Positions 1-6,808 of a stretch of DNA of 9,897 nt are shown piece by piece. The notes beneath the pieces were generated by a model. That model had not been told where the DNA came from. It did no database searches and saw only the letters and a program-made list of their open reading frames with translations. The stretch is from assembly GCA_003233475.1 (NCBI GenBank), contig QILU01000231.1, positions 1-9,897 on the forward strand, read 5' to 3'. The position numbers and the translations under genes are program-made. The stretch is from Ahrensia sp. (GTDB lineage Bacteria; Pseudomonadota; Alphaproteobacteria; Rhizobiales; Rhizobiaceae). Positions within the stretch are counted from its first letter, which is position 1. Each line of letters begins with the position of its first letter.

Positions 1-1
1 C

Positions 2-790
2 CCCATTGTCACCCGTGCCGAGCGCCATGATTTCTTTTGGCCGGTGAATGTGTTTGGCACTGAAAATATTCTAAACGCCATGGAAAAAGCCGGAGCGAAA
101 AACCTGATTCATTTTACCACAGACATGATCTACGGCCACACCAAAACAGTGCCCATGTATGAGGATCACCCGGTTCACCCGCTGGGCGAATACGGTGCAA
201 GCAAACTTGAGACCGAACAAATGGCTGACAAATGGCGCTCTGATAAAGGCTTCAACATCACTATATTTCGCCCCCGACTAATTATCGGCCCTGGTCGCCT
301 TGGTATTCTATCCAAACTGTTCAGGCTGGTGGACAACAACCTTCCGGTGCCGATGATCGGGTCAGGCAAAAATCCCTACCAGTTTATTTCGGTCTTCGAT
401 TGTGCGGATGCGGCCTATCTCGCGTGGAAGGCTGGGTTCCCTAATGAGGCCTATAATCTGGGCTCCAGGAACCCGCCATCCGTACGCAAACTTCTTGGCC
501 GATTGGTGAAAGAGGCGAAGAGCAAATCGATCCTCATCCCCACCCCGGGTTGGGCGGTTAAGCGTACGCTGGATTTCCTTGATCTCATCAACATGCCAAT
601 CATGGACCCGGAACAATACCTCATCGCCGATGAAGAATGCCTGCTCGATTGCTCAAAGGCCGAGCGTGAATTGGGCTGGGAAGCAAAATTCTCCGATGAT
701 GATATGCTGGTCGCAGCCTACCACGAGTATCGGGAAAACTTGACCAAAGCAGAAAACAACAAAAACGCGGATGTGCAGCAAGCTGCCTGA
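2..790 (+). CDS. NAD-dependent epimerase/dehydratase (extended SDR), 5' end outside window
   Basis: The reading frame is open from base 2 without a start, so the N-terminus, including the expected GxxGxxG NAD-binding motif, lies upstream. A GTG at 44 is only an internal valine of the conserved family segment VNVFGTENIL. Visible extended-SDR marks are the FTTD strand (Thr of the catalytic triad, nt 116-127), the catalytic pair Tyr and Lys in YGASK (nt 191-205), the FRPRLIIGPG segment, and a C-terminal half with an NLGS motif and an ELGW tail typical of UDP-sugar epimerases and dehydratases. Such enzymes oxidise, epimerise or dehydrate a nucleotide sugar in the cytosol, although related SDRs also act on sterols and other alcohols. 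The stop TGA is followed after 28 bp by the aminotransferase gene, which suggests co-transcription. The family call is firm; the substrate is unknown. Confidence 0.88.
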   Translation, partial: PIVTRAERHDFFWPVNVFGTENILNAMEKAGAKNLIHFTTDMIYGHTKTVPMYEDHPVHPLGEYGASKLETEQMADKWRSDKGFNITIFRPRLIIGPGRLGILSKLFRLVDNNLPVPMIGSGKNPYQFISVFDCADAAYLAWKAGFPNEAYNLGSRNPPSVRKLLGRLVKEAKSKSILIPTPGWAVKRTLDFLDLINMPIMDPEQYLIADEECLLDCSKAERELGWEAKFSDDDMLVAAYHEYRENLTKAENNKNADVQQAA

Positions 791-818
791 CCACCAACCG
801 GAATAATGGGAAAATCAA

Positions 819-2315
819 ATGCTTTTGAACAAACGCAAAGCGAAATCCAATCAGGCATCAAAATCCTCTCGCATGAATGTGGATACCCCTGCCCTTGCCC
901 CGGAGTTCAATGTGAGCGTCAAATCTCCTAAATTATTGACCGTCGAGCAGGCCAAGAAGATGCCGATTAAATTGATGACTCAATTGTTTATGGATCATTT
1001 AAACCCCGGCCAATTCCATTTCATGAAGCTGCTTGGCTTCCACAAAATTAAAATCGAAAGCGCTGAGGGCATGTTCTATATCGATCAGAATGGCCGAAAA
1101 ATTCTCGATTTTTTCGGCGGCTTCGGTTCCCTTTCATTTGGACACAATCACCCGCGCATTCTTGCAGCTCGGAAAAAATTTCAAGATGAGAAACGCCACG
1201 AAATAGCCATGGCTTTTCTGTCCCAATATTCGGCAGCCCTTGCTCACAACCTGGCCAGCATCGCCCCTGGCGATCTCGATATGGTGTTCCTTGGTTCCTC
1301 TGGTTCAGAAGCCATGGAGGCTGCACTGAAACTCGCAGAGCGCTATCAGGGGCCGAAAAAAGCCAAAATACTTTATGCCGCCAACGCCTTCCACGGCAAA
1401 TCCAAAGGCGTGCTTTCAATCACCGATTCAACATTATATCAATCAGAATTCAAGCTGATGGAAGACACCAAGAAGGTGCCTTTTGGCAATCTAGAAGCCA
1501 TTCGCAGCGCCCTCGATGCAGACCCGGAAATTGGCATTGTCTGCCTTGAAACCATTCAAGGGGGAGCCGGAATCATCGAAGCACCAATAGAATTCTGGCA
1601 AGGTCTTCGGGCGTTATGTGATGAGAAAAATGTTCTTTGGGTGGCCGATGAAGTGCAATCGGGCACCGGGCGATCAGGCAAATTTTTTGCGTTTGAACAC
1701 TATGGTGTAATTCCAGATGTAACCGCATTGGCCAAATCTCTGGGCGGAGGGAAAACCGCCATGGCCGCCATGATCGCGCGCAAAGATATTTATATGAAAG
1801 CCTACGGCAAACCCGCCACGGCGCTCATTCACGGCCCGGCAACTTTCGGTGGTATCGGAGAATCATGCATAACCGCAATCGAAGCATTGAACATTATGTA
1901 TGATGAAAAACTGATGGAAAATGCGGCTGGAGTTGGAGCCTATATGAAATCGGAACTTGAGCGCCTGAAGGACAAATTCCCAAAGCTGATCAAAGATGTT
2001 CGCGGGCGCGGATTTATGATGGGCCTTGAATTTCAGGATTTTTCAAAAACCATGCCAACGGCGCTGCGCCCTGCTCTTTCACTGCTGGACGAAAAGTTGA
2101 AAGGTTCTTTGTCAGGCTTCATCGGTTCCGCTTTGCTGCGGGACCACGATGTTCTTGTGGCGTTCACCGAATACAACCGGAATGTTATACGGCTGCAACC
2201 GCCATTGATCGCTACACAAGAAAATGTCGACCAGTTCATTAAAGCTCTCGAAAAAATTCTGTCAGGCGGCGTGGTGAAGATCGTTACAAACTTCATTAAA
2301 TCCCAGCGCGGCTAG
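819..2315 (+). CDS. Class-III PLP-dependent aminotransferase
   Basis: This 498-residue protein has the full fold-type I, class-III (ornithine/GABA/acetylornithine type) signature. It shows the SGSEA phosphate-binding turn (161-165), the aromatic loop around AFHGKSKG (190-197), the cofactor aspartate in VADEVQSGTG (Asp277) and the Schiff-base lysine in ALAKSLGGG (Lys306), followed by HGPATFGG (338-345). It is longer than the usual 400-450 residues because of a basic, low-complexity N-terminus of about 40 residues. ATG at 819 is chosen because GGGA lies 7 nt upstream; Met19 (873) is a possible later start. The product should move an amino group between an amine or amino acid and a carbonyl compound using PLP. 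Sugar aminotransferases normally belong to a different family (DegT/DnrJ/EryC1), so the usual amino-sugar explanation does not fit cleanly. Pairing with the upstream SDR suggests a shared pathway; the substrate is unknown. The stop TAG lies inside the CTAG that begins the downstream palindromic array. Confidence 0.93.
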   Translation: MLLNKRKAKSNQASKSSRMNVDTPALAPEFNVSVKSPKLLTVEQAKKMPIKLMTQLFMDHLNPGQFHFMKLLGFHKIKIESAEGMFYIDQNGRKILDFFGGFGSLSFGHNHPRILAARKKFQDEKRHEIAMAFLSQYSAALAHNLASIAPGDLDMVFLGSSGSEAMEAALKLAERYQGPKKAKILYAANAFHGKSKGVLSITDSTLYQSEFKLMEDTKKVPFGNLEAIRSALDADPEIGIVCLETIQGGAGIIEAPIEFWQGLRALCDEKNVLWVADEVQSGTGRSGKFFAFEHYGVIPDVTALAKSLGGGKTAMAAMIARKDIYMKAYGKPATALIHGPATFGGIGESCITAIEALNIMYDEKLMENAAGVGAYMKSELERLKDKFPKLIKDVRGRGFMMGLEFQDFSKTMPTALRPALSLLDEKLKGSLSGFIGSALLRDHDVLVAFTEYNRNVIRLQPPLIATQENVDQFIKALEKILSGGVVKIVTNFIKSQRG

Positions 2316-2475
2316 AGTGTGTCAGTTTTTAACTGAAACACTCAGGCTGCGAAGAGCAGCCCGCCGCTTGTGCGGCGCGCCCGCGCAGGCGGTTCGCAAA
2401 GCGAACCTGCCGTGAGCGAGAAGAAACTAGAGCGATTCCGTCAAAGACGGACACGCTCTAGAATTTGGATTCTAG
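2312..2475. repeat. Chain of six stem-loops filling the convergent intergenic gap (REP-like palindromic element)
   Basis: Nearly every base belongs to an inverted repeat. (1) 2315-2343: GAGTGT/ACACTC and TCAGTT/AACTGA around a TTT loop. (2) 2345-2361: GGCTGC/GCAGCC. (3) 2362-2377: CGCCGC/GCGGCG with loop TTGT. (4) 2385-2410: GCAGG/CCTGC plus TTCGC/GCGAA around AAA, with a CGG bulge. (5) 2427-2461: CTAGAGCG/CGCTCTAG plus TCCGTC/GACGGA around AAA. (6) 2458-2475: CTAGAAT/ATTCTAG with loop TTGG, sharing CTAG with hairpin 5. The outer ends CTAGAG (2312-2317) and CTCTAG (2456-2461) are themselves inverted repeats, delimiting about 150 bp. CTAG occurs at 2312, 2427, 2458 and 2472. Palindromic intergenic elements with CTAGAG...CTCTAG ends are, from memory, scattered in Rhizobiales genomes; membership of a known family is inferred. 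Transcripts from both sides would fold strongly here, so it may act as a bidirectional terminator or 3'-end stabiliser, but no U-tract follows the stems. Confidence 0.85.
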
Positions 2476-4430
2476 GCTGGCCGACGATCCCAATTGGAAT
2501 AAACTGTGCTTGAAACACCGGGGTTGGTTGAATACAAATCACCGACATCGGTGTCTTTTTCCACGTCACGCCTGGAAATTCCGGCAATTTGCCTTAAGCC
2601 CGCAAATACGAATGGCAACATCCCCAAAAATCCACCAAACCCACCCCCCAATACTGCTCCACTAGCCACGATCAGTTTCCTGTTTGGCCCTTTCTTTTCC
2701 AGGGGCAAGGCTGCAACTGAAATCAATCGCGCGCTTTCGGAGCGGATATTTTCCAACTCTTTAATTTCCCGCGAACGCTGCAAAAACGCTTCATAGACCT
2801 TTCGATTGGCCAAAACCTCCCGCTCCATTTCCCGCAATGTTACCAGCGCCGAAGAGCTTTTTGACGTTACTGATTTTAATTCTTCAATCTGATTGAGCAA
2901 ATCGATTTGTCGAGCCTGCGCAGTTTTGTAATCTTCCTGCGCAGAAGCAATCATCCGTTTTATTTCACCACGAATAGAAGTTCGCAAACTGCTTAACTCA
3001 GCTGCGATTGCAATTCGTTGCGGATGCCTGGAGCCAAGTTTAACTGCAAGTGTTTTGGATCGAATATTCGCTCTCGCATATTCCACCCGCAATTGATTGA
3101 CTGAATTTGATGCCAGTGAGCTGGGCAATGAACCTGAAATAACATCGCCAAGATCAGCACCTTTGGCTTGTTTGGCGCGGGTTCGCGTTTCTCCAGTTTG
3201 CACCTGGGCAATAGCCAATTGATCATTCAACCGCGCCAATTGTGCTTCGCTTACCAATTGGCCGCCCGCCACAACCAGGTCATTTTCAAGCTTGTAAGTT
3301 TCGACAGATTCTTCCGATTTCCTCACCAGCGTGCGCAGAGCACCCAAACGGCCCACAAGATCTTCGCTTGCATTTTTTGCAGCCGAAGAACTGGCACCAC
3401 TTTCATCAGCAATATAAGAGCGGGCAATTGCGTTAGCTATTTTAGCTGACTTTTTGGCGCTCTCGGTAGAAACTCCAATCATGATGGCAAAGGTTTGATT
3501 CACCCGGGAAACTTCCAAATTTTCCTGCAAATATTCTCGCGCAAGTTCAAGTCTGTTCGAGCTGAGTGCCTTCTTCCTGAGCAATCCACCCAAATAGCCG
3601 ATAATGCCGGTTGCAGGTTTTTCCTGCCCGTTAAATTCTGGGTCTTTAACCAACTCCAGATCCTGAATTACCGGATCAAGCACGCTAAGAGAACGTATTA
3701 TACTGACTTGGCTTTCCGCATATGCAACCGTTGCTTCGCTGTTCAATTCATTTGGCGCCACACTGTTATCCAAAACACGCAACCCGCGCGGCTCGATTAA
3801 TATTTCCGCTACTGATTCATATTTATTAGGCAGCGAAAGGGCATAAACAGCGGCTAATCCCGCACCTGCAATTCCGCCCAAAACAATCCATTTCCACGAG
3901 CGCAGCACCGCACCCAGTACATTTTCAAAAGAAAACGGACTGGATGGTGCTTGCCCATAGCGACTCGATTGCACCATAACAGAATCTGCCGGAACCGCTC
4001 CAGCGTCACCAACAGTATCTGGCATCGTCTCTTGAATTTTTGATCGAACAGAGGCCAGTTTCTCTGCCAGTAAATCCAGTTGCTCCTCCGAAGATCGACG
4101 AGGTTTAGCCCCCATACTAGGCGATTCAACCACCGGTTCCGCTGGAAAAACATGTTGTTCGAGTTGCGAAATCTTCCAGGCCGCATTCCGCAATCTGGTT
4201 TCCTGCTCCGCTTCAACGAAAGTATTCAGCAATGAACCATTGTCATTGCCATGGTTCTCGTTATTTTTTTCAACCTCTTCGATTGCTGGAACAACTGAAG
4301 GTGCTGCATCCATCAAATCCAACAACGAACCCTGAACATTGGATTCATTGCCCCCTTTATCCCCGTCGGCTGGCAAAAGCGCTGAACCGGGATCGTTTTT
4401 TTTCTTCAAAAAACGGGGCAATCTGGGCAA
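2472..4430 (-). CDS. Wzz/GumC-family polysaccharide chain-length determinant, kinase-less, with long N-terminal extension
   Basis: This 652-residue inner-membrane protein has the polysaccharide co-polymerase layout: a membrane segment at about 181-199, a Wzz domain (KYESVAEILIEP, 203-214), a long periplasmic coiled-coil region at about 355-565 including the GSRHPQR motif of GumC/ExoP proteins (466-472), then a Pro-containing stretch and a second membrane segment at about 585-612. It should set chain length and couple polymerisation to export. Two features are unusual. About 165 charged, low-complexity residues precede the first membrane segment and would lie in the cytoplasm. The C-terminus ends about 40 residues after the second segment without Walker motifs or a tyrosine cluster, so the BY-kinase domain of ExoP/Wzc is absent and may be a separate protein or missing. 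The only upstream start is TTG at 4430, since an in-frame stop lies two codons before it; GGAG sits 10 nt upstream. The first ATG is codon 40. Confidence 0.92.
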   Translation of the reverse strand: MPRLPRFLKKKNDPGSALLPADGDKGGNESNVQGSLLDLMDAAPSVVPAIEEVEKNNENHGNDNGSLLNTFVEAEQETRLRNAAWKISQLEQHVFPAEPVVESPSMGAKPRRSSEEQLDLLAEKLASVRSKIQETMPDTVGDAGAVPADSVMVQSSRYGQAPSSPFSFENVLGAVLRSWKWIVLGGIAGAGLAAVYALSLPNKYESVAEILIEPRGLRVLDNSVAPNELNSEATVAYAESQVSIIRSLSVLDPVIQDLELVKDPEFNGQEKPATGIIGYLGGLLRKKALSSNRLELAREYLQENLEVSRVNQTFAIMIGVSTESAKKSAKIANAIARSYIADESGASSSAAKNASEDLVGRLGALRTLVRKSEESVETYKLENDLVVAGGQLVSEAQLARLNDQLAIAQVQTGETRTRAKQAKGADLGDVISGSLPSSLASNSVNQLRVEYARANIRSKTLAVKLGSRHPQRIAIAAELSSLRTSIRGEIKRMIASAQEDYKTAQARQIDLLNQIEELKSVTSKSSSALVTLREMEREVLANRKVYEAFLQRSREIKELENIRSESARLISVAALPLEKKGPNRKLIVASGAVLGGGFGGFLGMLPFVFAGLRQIAGISRRDVEKDTDVGDLYSTNPGVSSTVYSNWDRRPA

Positions 4431-4653
4431 GTTCTAAGGGCTCCGATCAAGGGTGAAAAATGCGAACAGAATCTCACCCGACCGCTTCACCTATCATTTA
4501 ACGAGTATGGATAATAAAGGATTAATCTTGCCCTTGAGAACGCAACTTTGAACAAATAAACCATGGTGTATTCCAAAACCTGCCGTTAACGCAATCACGC
4601 TAAAATGGCGGTATAAATTCAGGTCTTTTCTCCGGTTCAACAAAAAGGACCCC
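4431..4653. promoter_or_regulatory. Divergent intergenic region between wzz-type and wzx-type genes
   Basis: These 223 bp separate two genes transcribed away from each other, so both promoters should lie here. The region is A+T-rich compared with its flanks. I could not assign confident -35/-10 pairs on either strand. A TATAAA at 4612-4617 lies about 40 nt before the flippase start but lacks a recognisable -35 box. A spaced inverted repeat, GGGTGA (4451-4456) and TCACCC (4474-4479), lies 20 bp upstream of the wzz-type start and could be an operator half-site pair or part of a leader hairpin. AAGGA at 4645-4649 is the ribosome-binding site of the flippase gene, 4 nt from its ATG, which is rather close. 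No small gene was recognised. Confidence 0.45.
4441..4444 (-). promoter_or_regulatory. Shine-Dalgarno site supporting the TTG start of the Wzz-type gene
   Basis: On the minus strand GGAG occurs 10 nt before the TTG at 4430. Together with an in-frame TAG two codons upstream of that TTG, it makes the TTG the best start for the full-length product, although the spacing is at the long end of normal. Confidence 0.5.
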
Positions 4654-5964
4654 ATGTCTTCGCCATCAAAATCCCAATTGTTCGTAAAGGCTCTCGAAAG
4701 CAAAGGCCTTAACCGTAAACTGGTGACGGACTATGCGTCCCTGCTCAGCGGGCAAATTGGGCGAGTCATTTTTTCAGTAATTTATTTTATCACCCTGGCA
4801 AAAACCTTAAGCCTGGGTGATTTCGGCCTGTTCGCCACGGCTTCTTCAATCGGTATCGTTTTATCAAGGGTTTCCGGCTTTGGATTCATCTCCCCGCTCT
4901 ACCGGGTTGCCACCACACGCCCGCGGTTAATTGGCGCTTATACCGCAGGCTATATGACGGCTGTTCTAATTTCGCTTCCCTTAGTCATCGCGCTCACCCT
5001 CGGCATCCATGCTCTGATATATTCGCAACTGATGAGTTTAAGCACATTTGCCTGGATTATCGCTGCTGAAGTAATCTTCTGGCGCTCACTTGAAGCTGTA
5101 ATTATCGTCTTAAACGGGCGTCAGCGCTTCGCCACAGCTTCTGTGCTTGCCATTTCAGGAGTTGCTGCCAAGTCCCTTGCAGCGGTTGGCTTTGCCTTAT
5201 ACGGCATGTCTGATCTGCAAAATTGGGCTGTCATATATTGCGCCGCAAATGCAATCATGGCCCTGATAGCGATTATCTTGTTCTACCCCAGGCAAAAATT
5301 ACGCTGGGCCCCAAAAGCATGGCTCGGCCGTTCCAAAGATGCGCTGGGCGTTTCAGCGGCCGAAATCCTTTTCTACACCCAGTCAGAATTGGACAAGGTG
5401 CTGGTGTTGGCCTTTGGGGGCGAAATAATTGCCGGGATTTATGCCATCGTGATGCGCTTGATTGACTTAACCGCAATGCCGCTTCGCGCTCTGAACACCA
5501 TGCTGATTCAATGGATAATGCGCCAGCGGCAATCCCGTAAATCCAATAAATTTGGTCTGAAAATGGATGCAGGGATTGGCGGATTTTCCGTCCTCGCCCT
5601 TCTGGGAATTACAGCTCTGTTGTATTTTGCTCCACCCTTTGTTGGCGAAAACATCAAACTTGGCGGGTCGTTTCTTCTGCTTCTTTTGCTGGTTCCCGCA
5701 TTCCGGAATATCATCGAATATCATACAGAATTGCTTTATGCCCATGAGAAAATGAAACCAAGGGTATTGCTTCTGGCGGCTTTGACAATTGCCAAAGCAT
5801 TGCTGCTTATTCTCCTGCTATCCAAAACCGCCGAATTCTCAGAAATTGCACTTTGGCTAAACGGGGTATTCGCCGTACTTTATATCATTTCAGCGTTTGT
5901 GACTTACCGTGTTGTCCTCAACGCGAAATCAAAGCCCGCAGTGTTTTCAAATCCGTCCCGGTAA
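4654..5964 (+). CDS. Wzx-like oligosaccharide flippase (polysaccharide biosynthesis membrane protein)
   Basis: This 436-residue, very hydrophobic protein looks like the Wzx/RfbX branch of the MOP (MATE-like) exporter superfamily, which moves lipid-linked repeat units across the inner membrane. A polar N-terminus of about 30 residues is followed by roughly twelve membrane segments, for example about 36-50, 56-72, 97-118, 131-150, 162-183, 191-210, 308-326, 338-350, 370-389 and 398-419. Family-like features are LGDFGLFATASS (54-65), the conserved second-half segment SELDKVLVLAFGG (244-256) and the following GIYAIVMRLID helix. ATG at 4654 is supported by AAGGA just upstream. The gene stands alone on the plus strand between two minus-strand transcription units. 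Its last 47 bp overlap, tail to tail, the end of the DUF6492-like gene, so there is no room for a conventional terminator between them. Fold and role are well supported; the exact substrate is unknown. Confidence 0.9.
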   Translation: MSSPSKSQLFVKALESKGLNRKLVTDYASLLSGQIGRVIFSVIYFITLAKTLSLGDFGLFATASSIGIVLSRVSGFGFISPLYRVATTRPRLIGAYTAGYMTAVLISLPLVIALTLGIHALIYSQLMSLSTFAWIIAAEVIFWRSLEAVIIVLNGRQRFATASVLAISGVAAKSLAAVGFALYGMSDLQNWAVIYCAANAIMALIAIILFYPRQKLRWAPKAWLGRSKDALGVSAAEILFYTQSELDKVLVLAFGGEIIAGIYAIVMRLIDLTAMPLRALNTMLIQWIMRQRQSRKSNKFGLKMDAGIGGFSVLALLGITALLYFAPPFVGENIKLGGSFLLLLLLVPAFRNIIEYHTELLYAHEKMKPRVLLLAALTIAKALLLILLLSKTAEFSEIALWLNGVFAVLYIISAFVTYRVVLNAKSKPAVFSNPSR

Positions 5965-6808
5965 AAGACTGAATTCCCACTGCCACCTGACCAGCCTTCA
6001 TGCTGTCCACAAATTCAAACAACTCCGCTCCGTTCATAGCATCCCCCGACCAGTAGGTTTTGCAAAGAGCTGATCCGGCCCGCCAGTGCCCGCTACCGGA
6101 TAAAACACCATCAACGTAGGCTCCATAAATTTGGCACTCGGAAAAACTTCGACTGGAGCCAAAAGCTGCCACCCAGTTTTTACCCGTTGTCGCCTCAATA
6201 TGGGCACACATTTTTAACACGTGTTTCCGTTTCCAACTCACCAGATTATTGATGTAATCATCTGCGGGAAATTCGGCTTGCGGCAACCCGTTCAGCCTGG
6301 CTGCCCCTCGCGTCCAGTCCATGTGAAGTCTGCCGCCGCCGGGTAAATCTGATGATATGCCGCCTTTTTTGCAATACAATCTGAAATCATCTCCGCGCCA
6401 CAATTGGGATAGGGAGAATGGCTTTACAAACAGCATATCGGAATCGCAAAACAAAAGTCCCTGATGGGAAATATGACCCGCAATAGCAATACGGCGCAGT
6501 TGCTGCACATGCCAACCCCGCATAGGCCAGGTACGATTGGACCACCATAATTTTCGCGAATTTTTCGCTAATCCCGTTTTGAAACTGTGCAACCAGGAAG
6601 GCAGAATATCTAACTCATTGATAACATGCCTGCGCGGCCCGCCCAACTCGGTAAATTTTGCAAAGTCCCTGTCATCGACCAAAATAAAATGGTCCGGCTC
6701 GGCCTCAACAAACGCGTCCACACTATCGCAAAGCAACCGGCATCGCTCGAAATCCTCCCCGTGGCTCGGGGTAATCAGCGCCACACGGTTTGCACCCTTC
6801 ATGCTCAT
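5918..6808 (-). CDS. DUF6492-like protein, putative GT-A-type glycosyltransferase
   Basis: This 296-residue soluble protein starts with a strand and turn, RVALITPSHGEDF (8-20), resembling the nucleotide-binding start of a GT-A fold. A FILVDD strand follows (41-46), then the hallmark LLFCDSDMLFVKPF (118-131), whose DSD is a DxD-like metal/nucleotide-sugar site. The segment RGWHVQQLRRIAIA (97-110) and a later ECQIYGAYV (224-232) match what I remember of the uncharacterised DUF6492 family found in polysaccharide clusters. The likely role is transfer of a sugar to the repeat unit in the cytoplasm, inferred from the motif and neighbours. Its ATG overlaps the stop of the WecG-type gene (ATGA), which suggests translational coupling. 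Met3 at 6802 is an alternative start, with GGTGGA 9 nt upstream. The 3' end lies inside the flippase coding region. The family name is from memory; the GT role is inferred. Confidence 0.72.
   Translation of the reverse strand: MSMKGANRVALITPSHGEDFERCRLLCDSVDAFVEAEPDHFILVDDRDFAKFTELGGPRRHVINELDILPSWLHSFKTGLAKNSRKLWWSNRTWPMRGWHVQQLRRIAIAGHISHQGLLFCDSDMLFVKPFSLSQLWRGDDFRLYCKKGGISSDLPGGGRLHMDWTRGAARLNGLPQAEFPADDYINNLVSWKRKHVLKMCAHIEATTGKNWVAAFGSSRSFSECQIYGAYVDGVLSGSGHWRAGSALCKTYWSGDAMNGAELFEFVDSMKAGQVAVGIQSFTGTDLKTLRALISR
6805..6808 (-). promoter_or_regulatory. ATGA start/stop overlap (translational coupling)
   Basis: On the minus strand the TGA ending the WecG-type gene overlaps the first ATG of the DUF6492-like gene. 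This arrangement commonly couples translation and indicates one transcript. If the downstream gene really starts at its third codon, the two are still only two bases apart. Confidence 0.6.

Noticed and set aside
1048..1419. Minus-strand ORF of 123 codons within the aminotransferase gene
   Set aside because: It is a shadow of a clearly conserved plus-strand gene, and its composition resembles no protein family. Other opposite-strand ORFs across the window were dismissed for the same reason.
2315..2343. Classic Rho-independent terminator after the aminotransferase
   Set aside because: The stem is good but A/T-rich, has a 3-nt loop and no following U-tract; it fits better as one unit of the palindromic array.
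4589..4617. Possible sigma-70 promoter with TATAAA at 4612-4617
   Set aside because: The hexamer 17 nt upstream is ACGCAA, not like TTGACA; mentioned within the intergenic entry but not called as a promoter.
4654..5964. Possibility that the membrane protein is a Wzy polymerase rather than a flippase
   Set aside because: The even spread of membrane segments, LGDFGLFATAS near the N-terminus and the SELDKVLVLAFGG segment fit the MOP/Wzx family; no large periplasmic loop typical of Wzy is seen.
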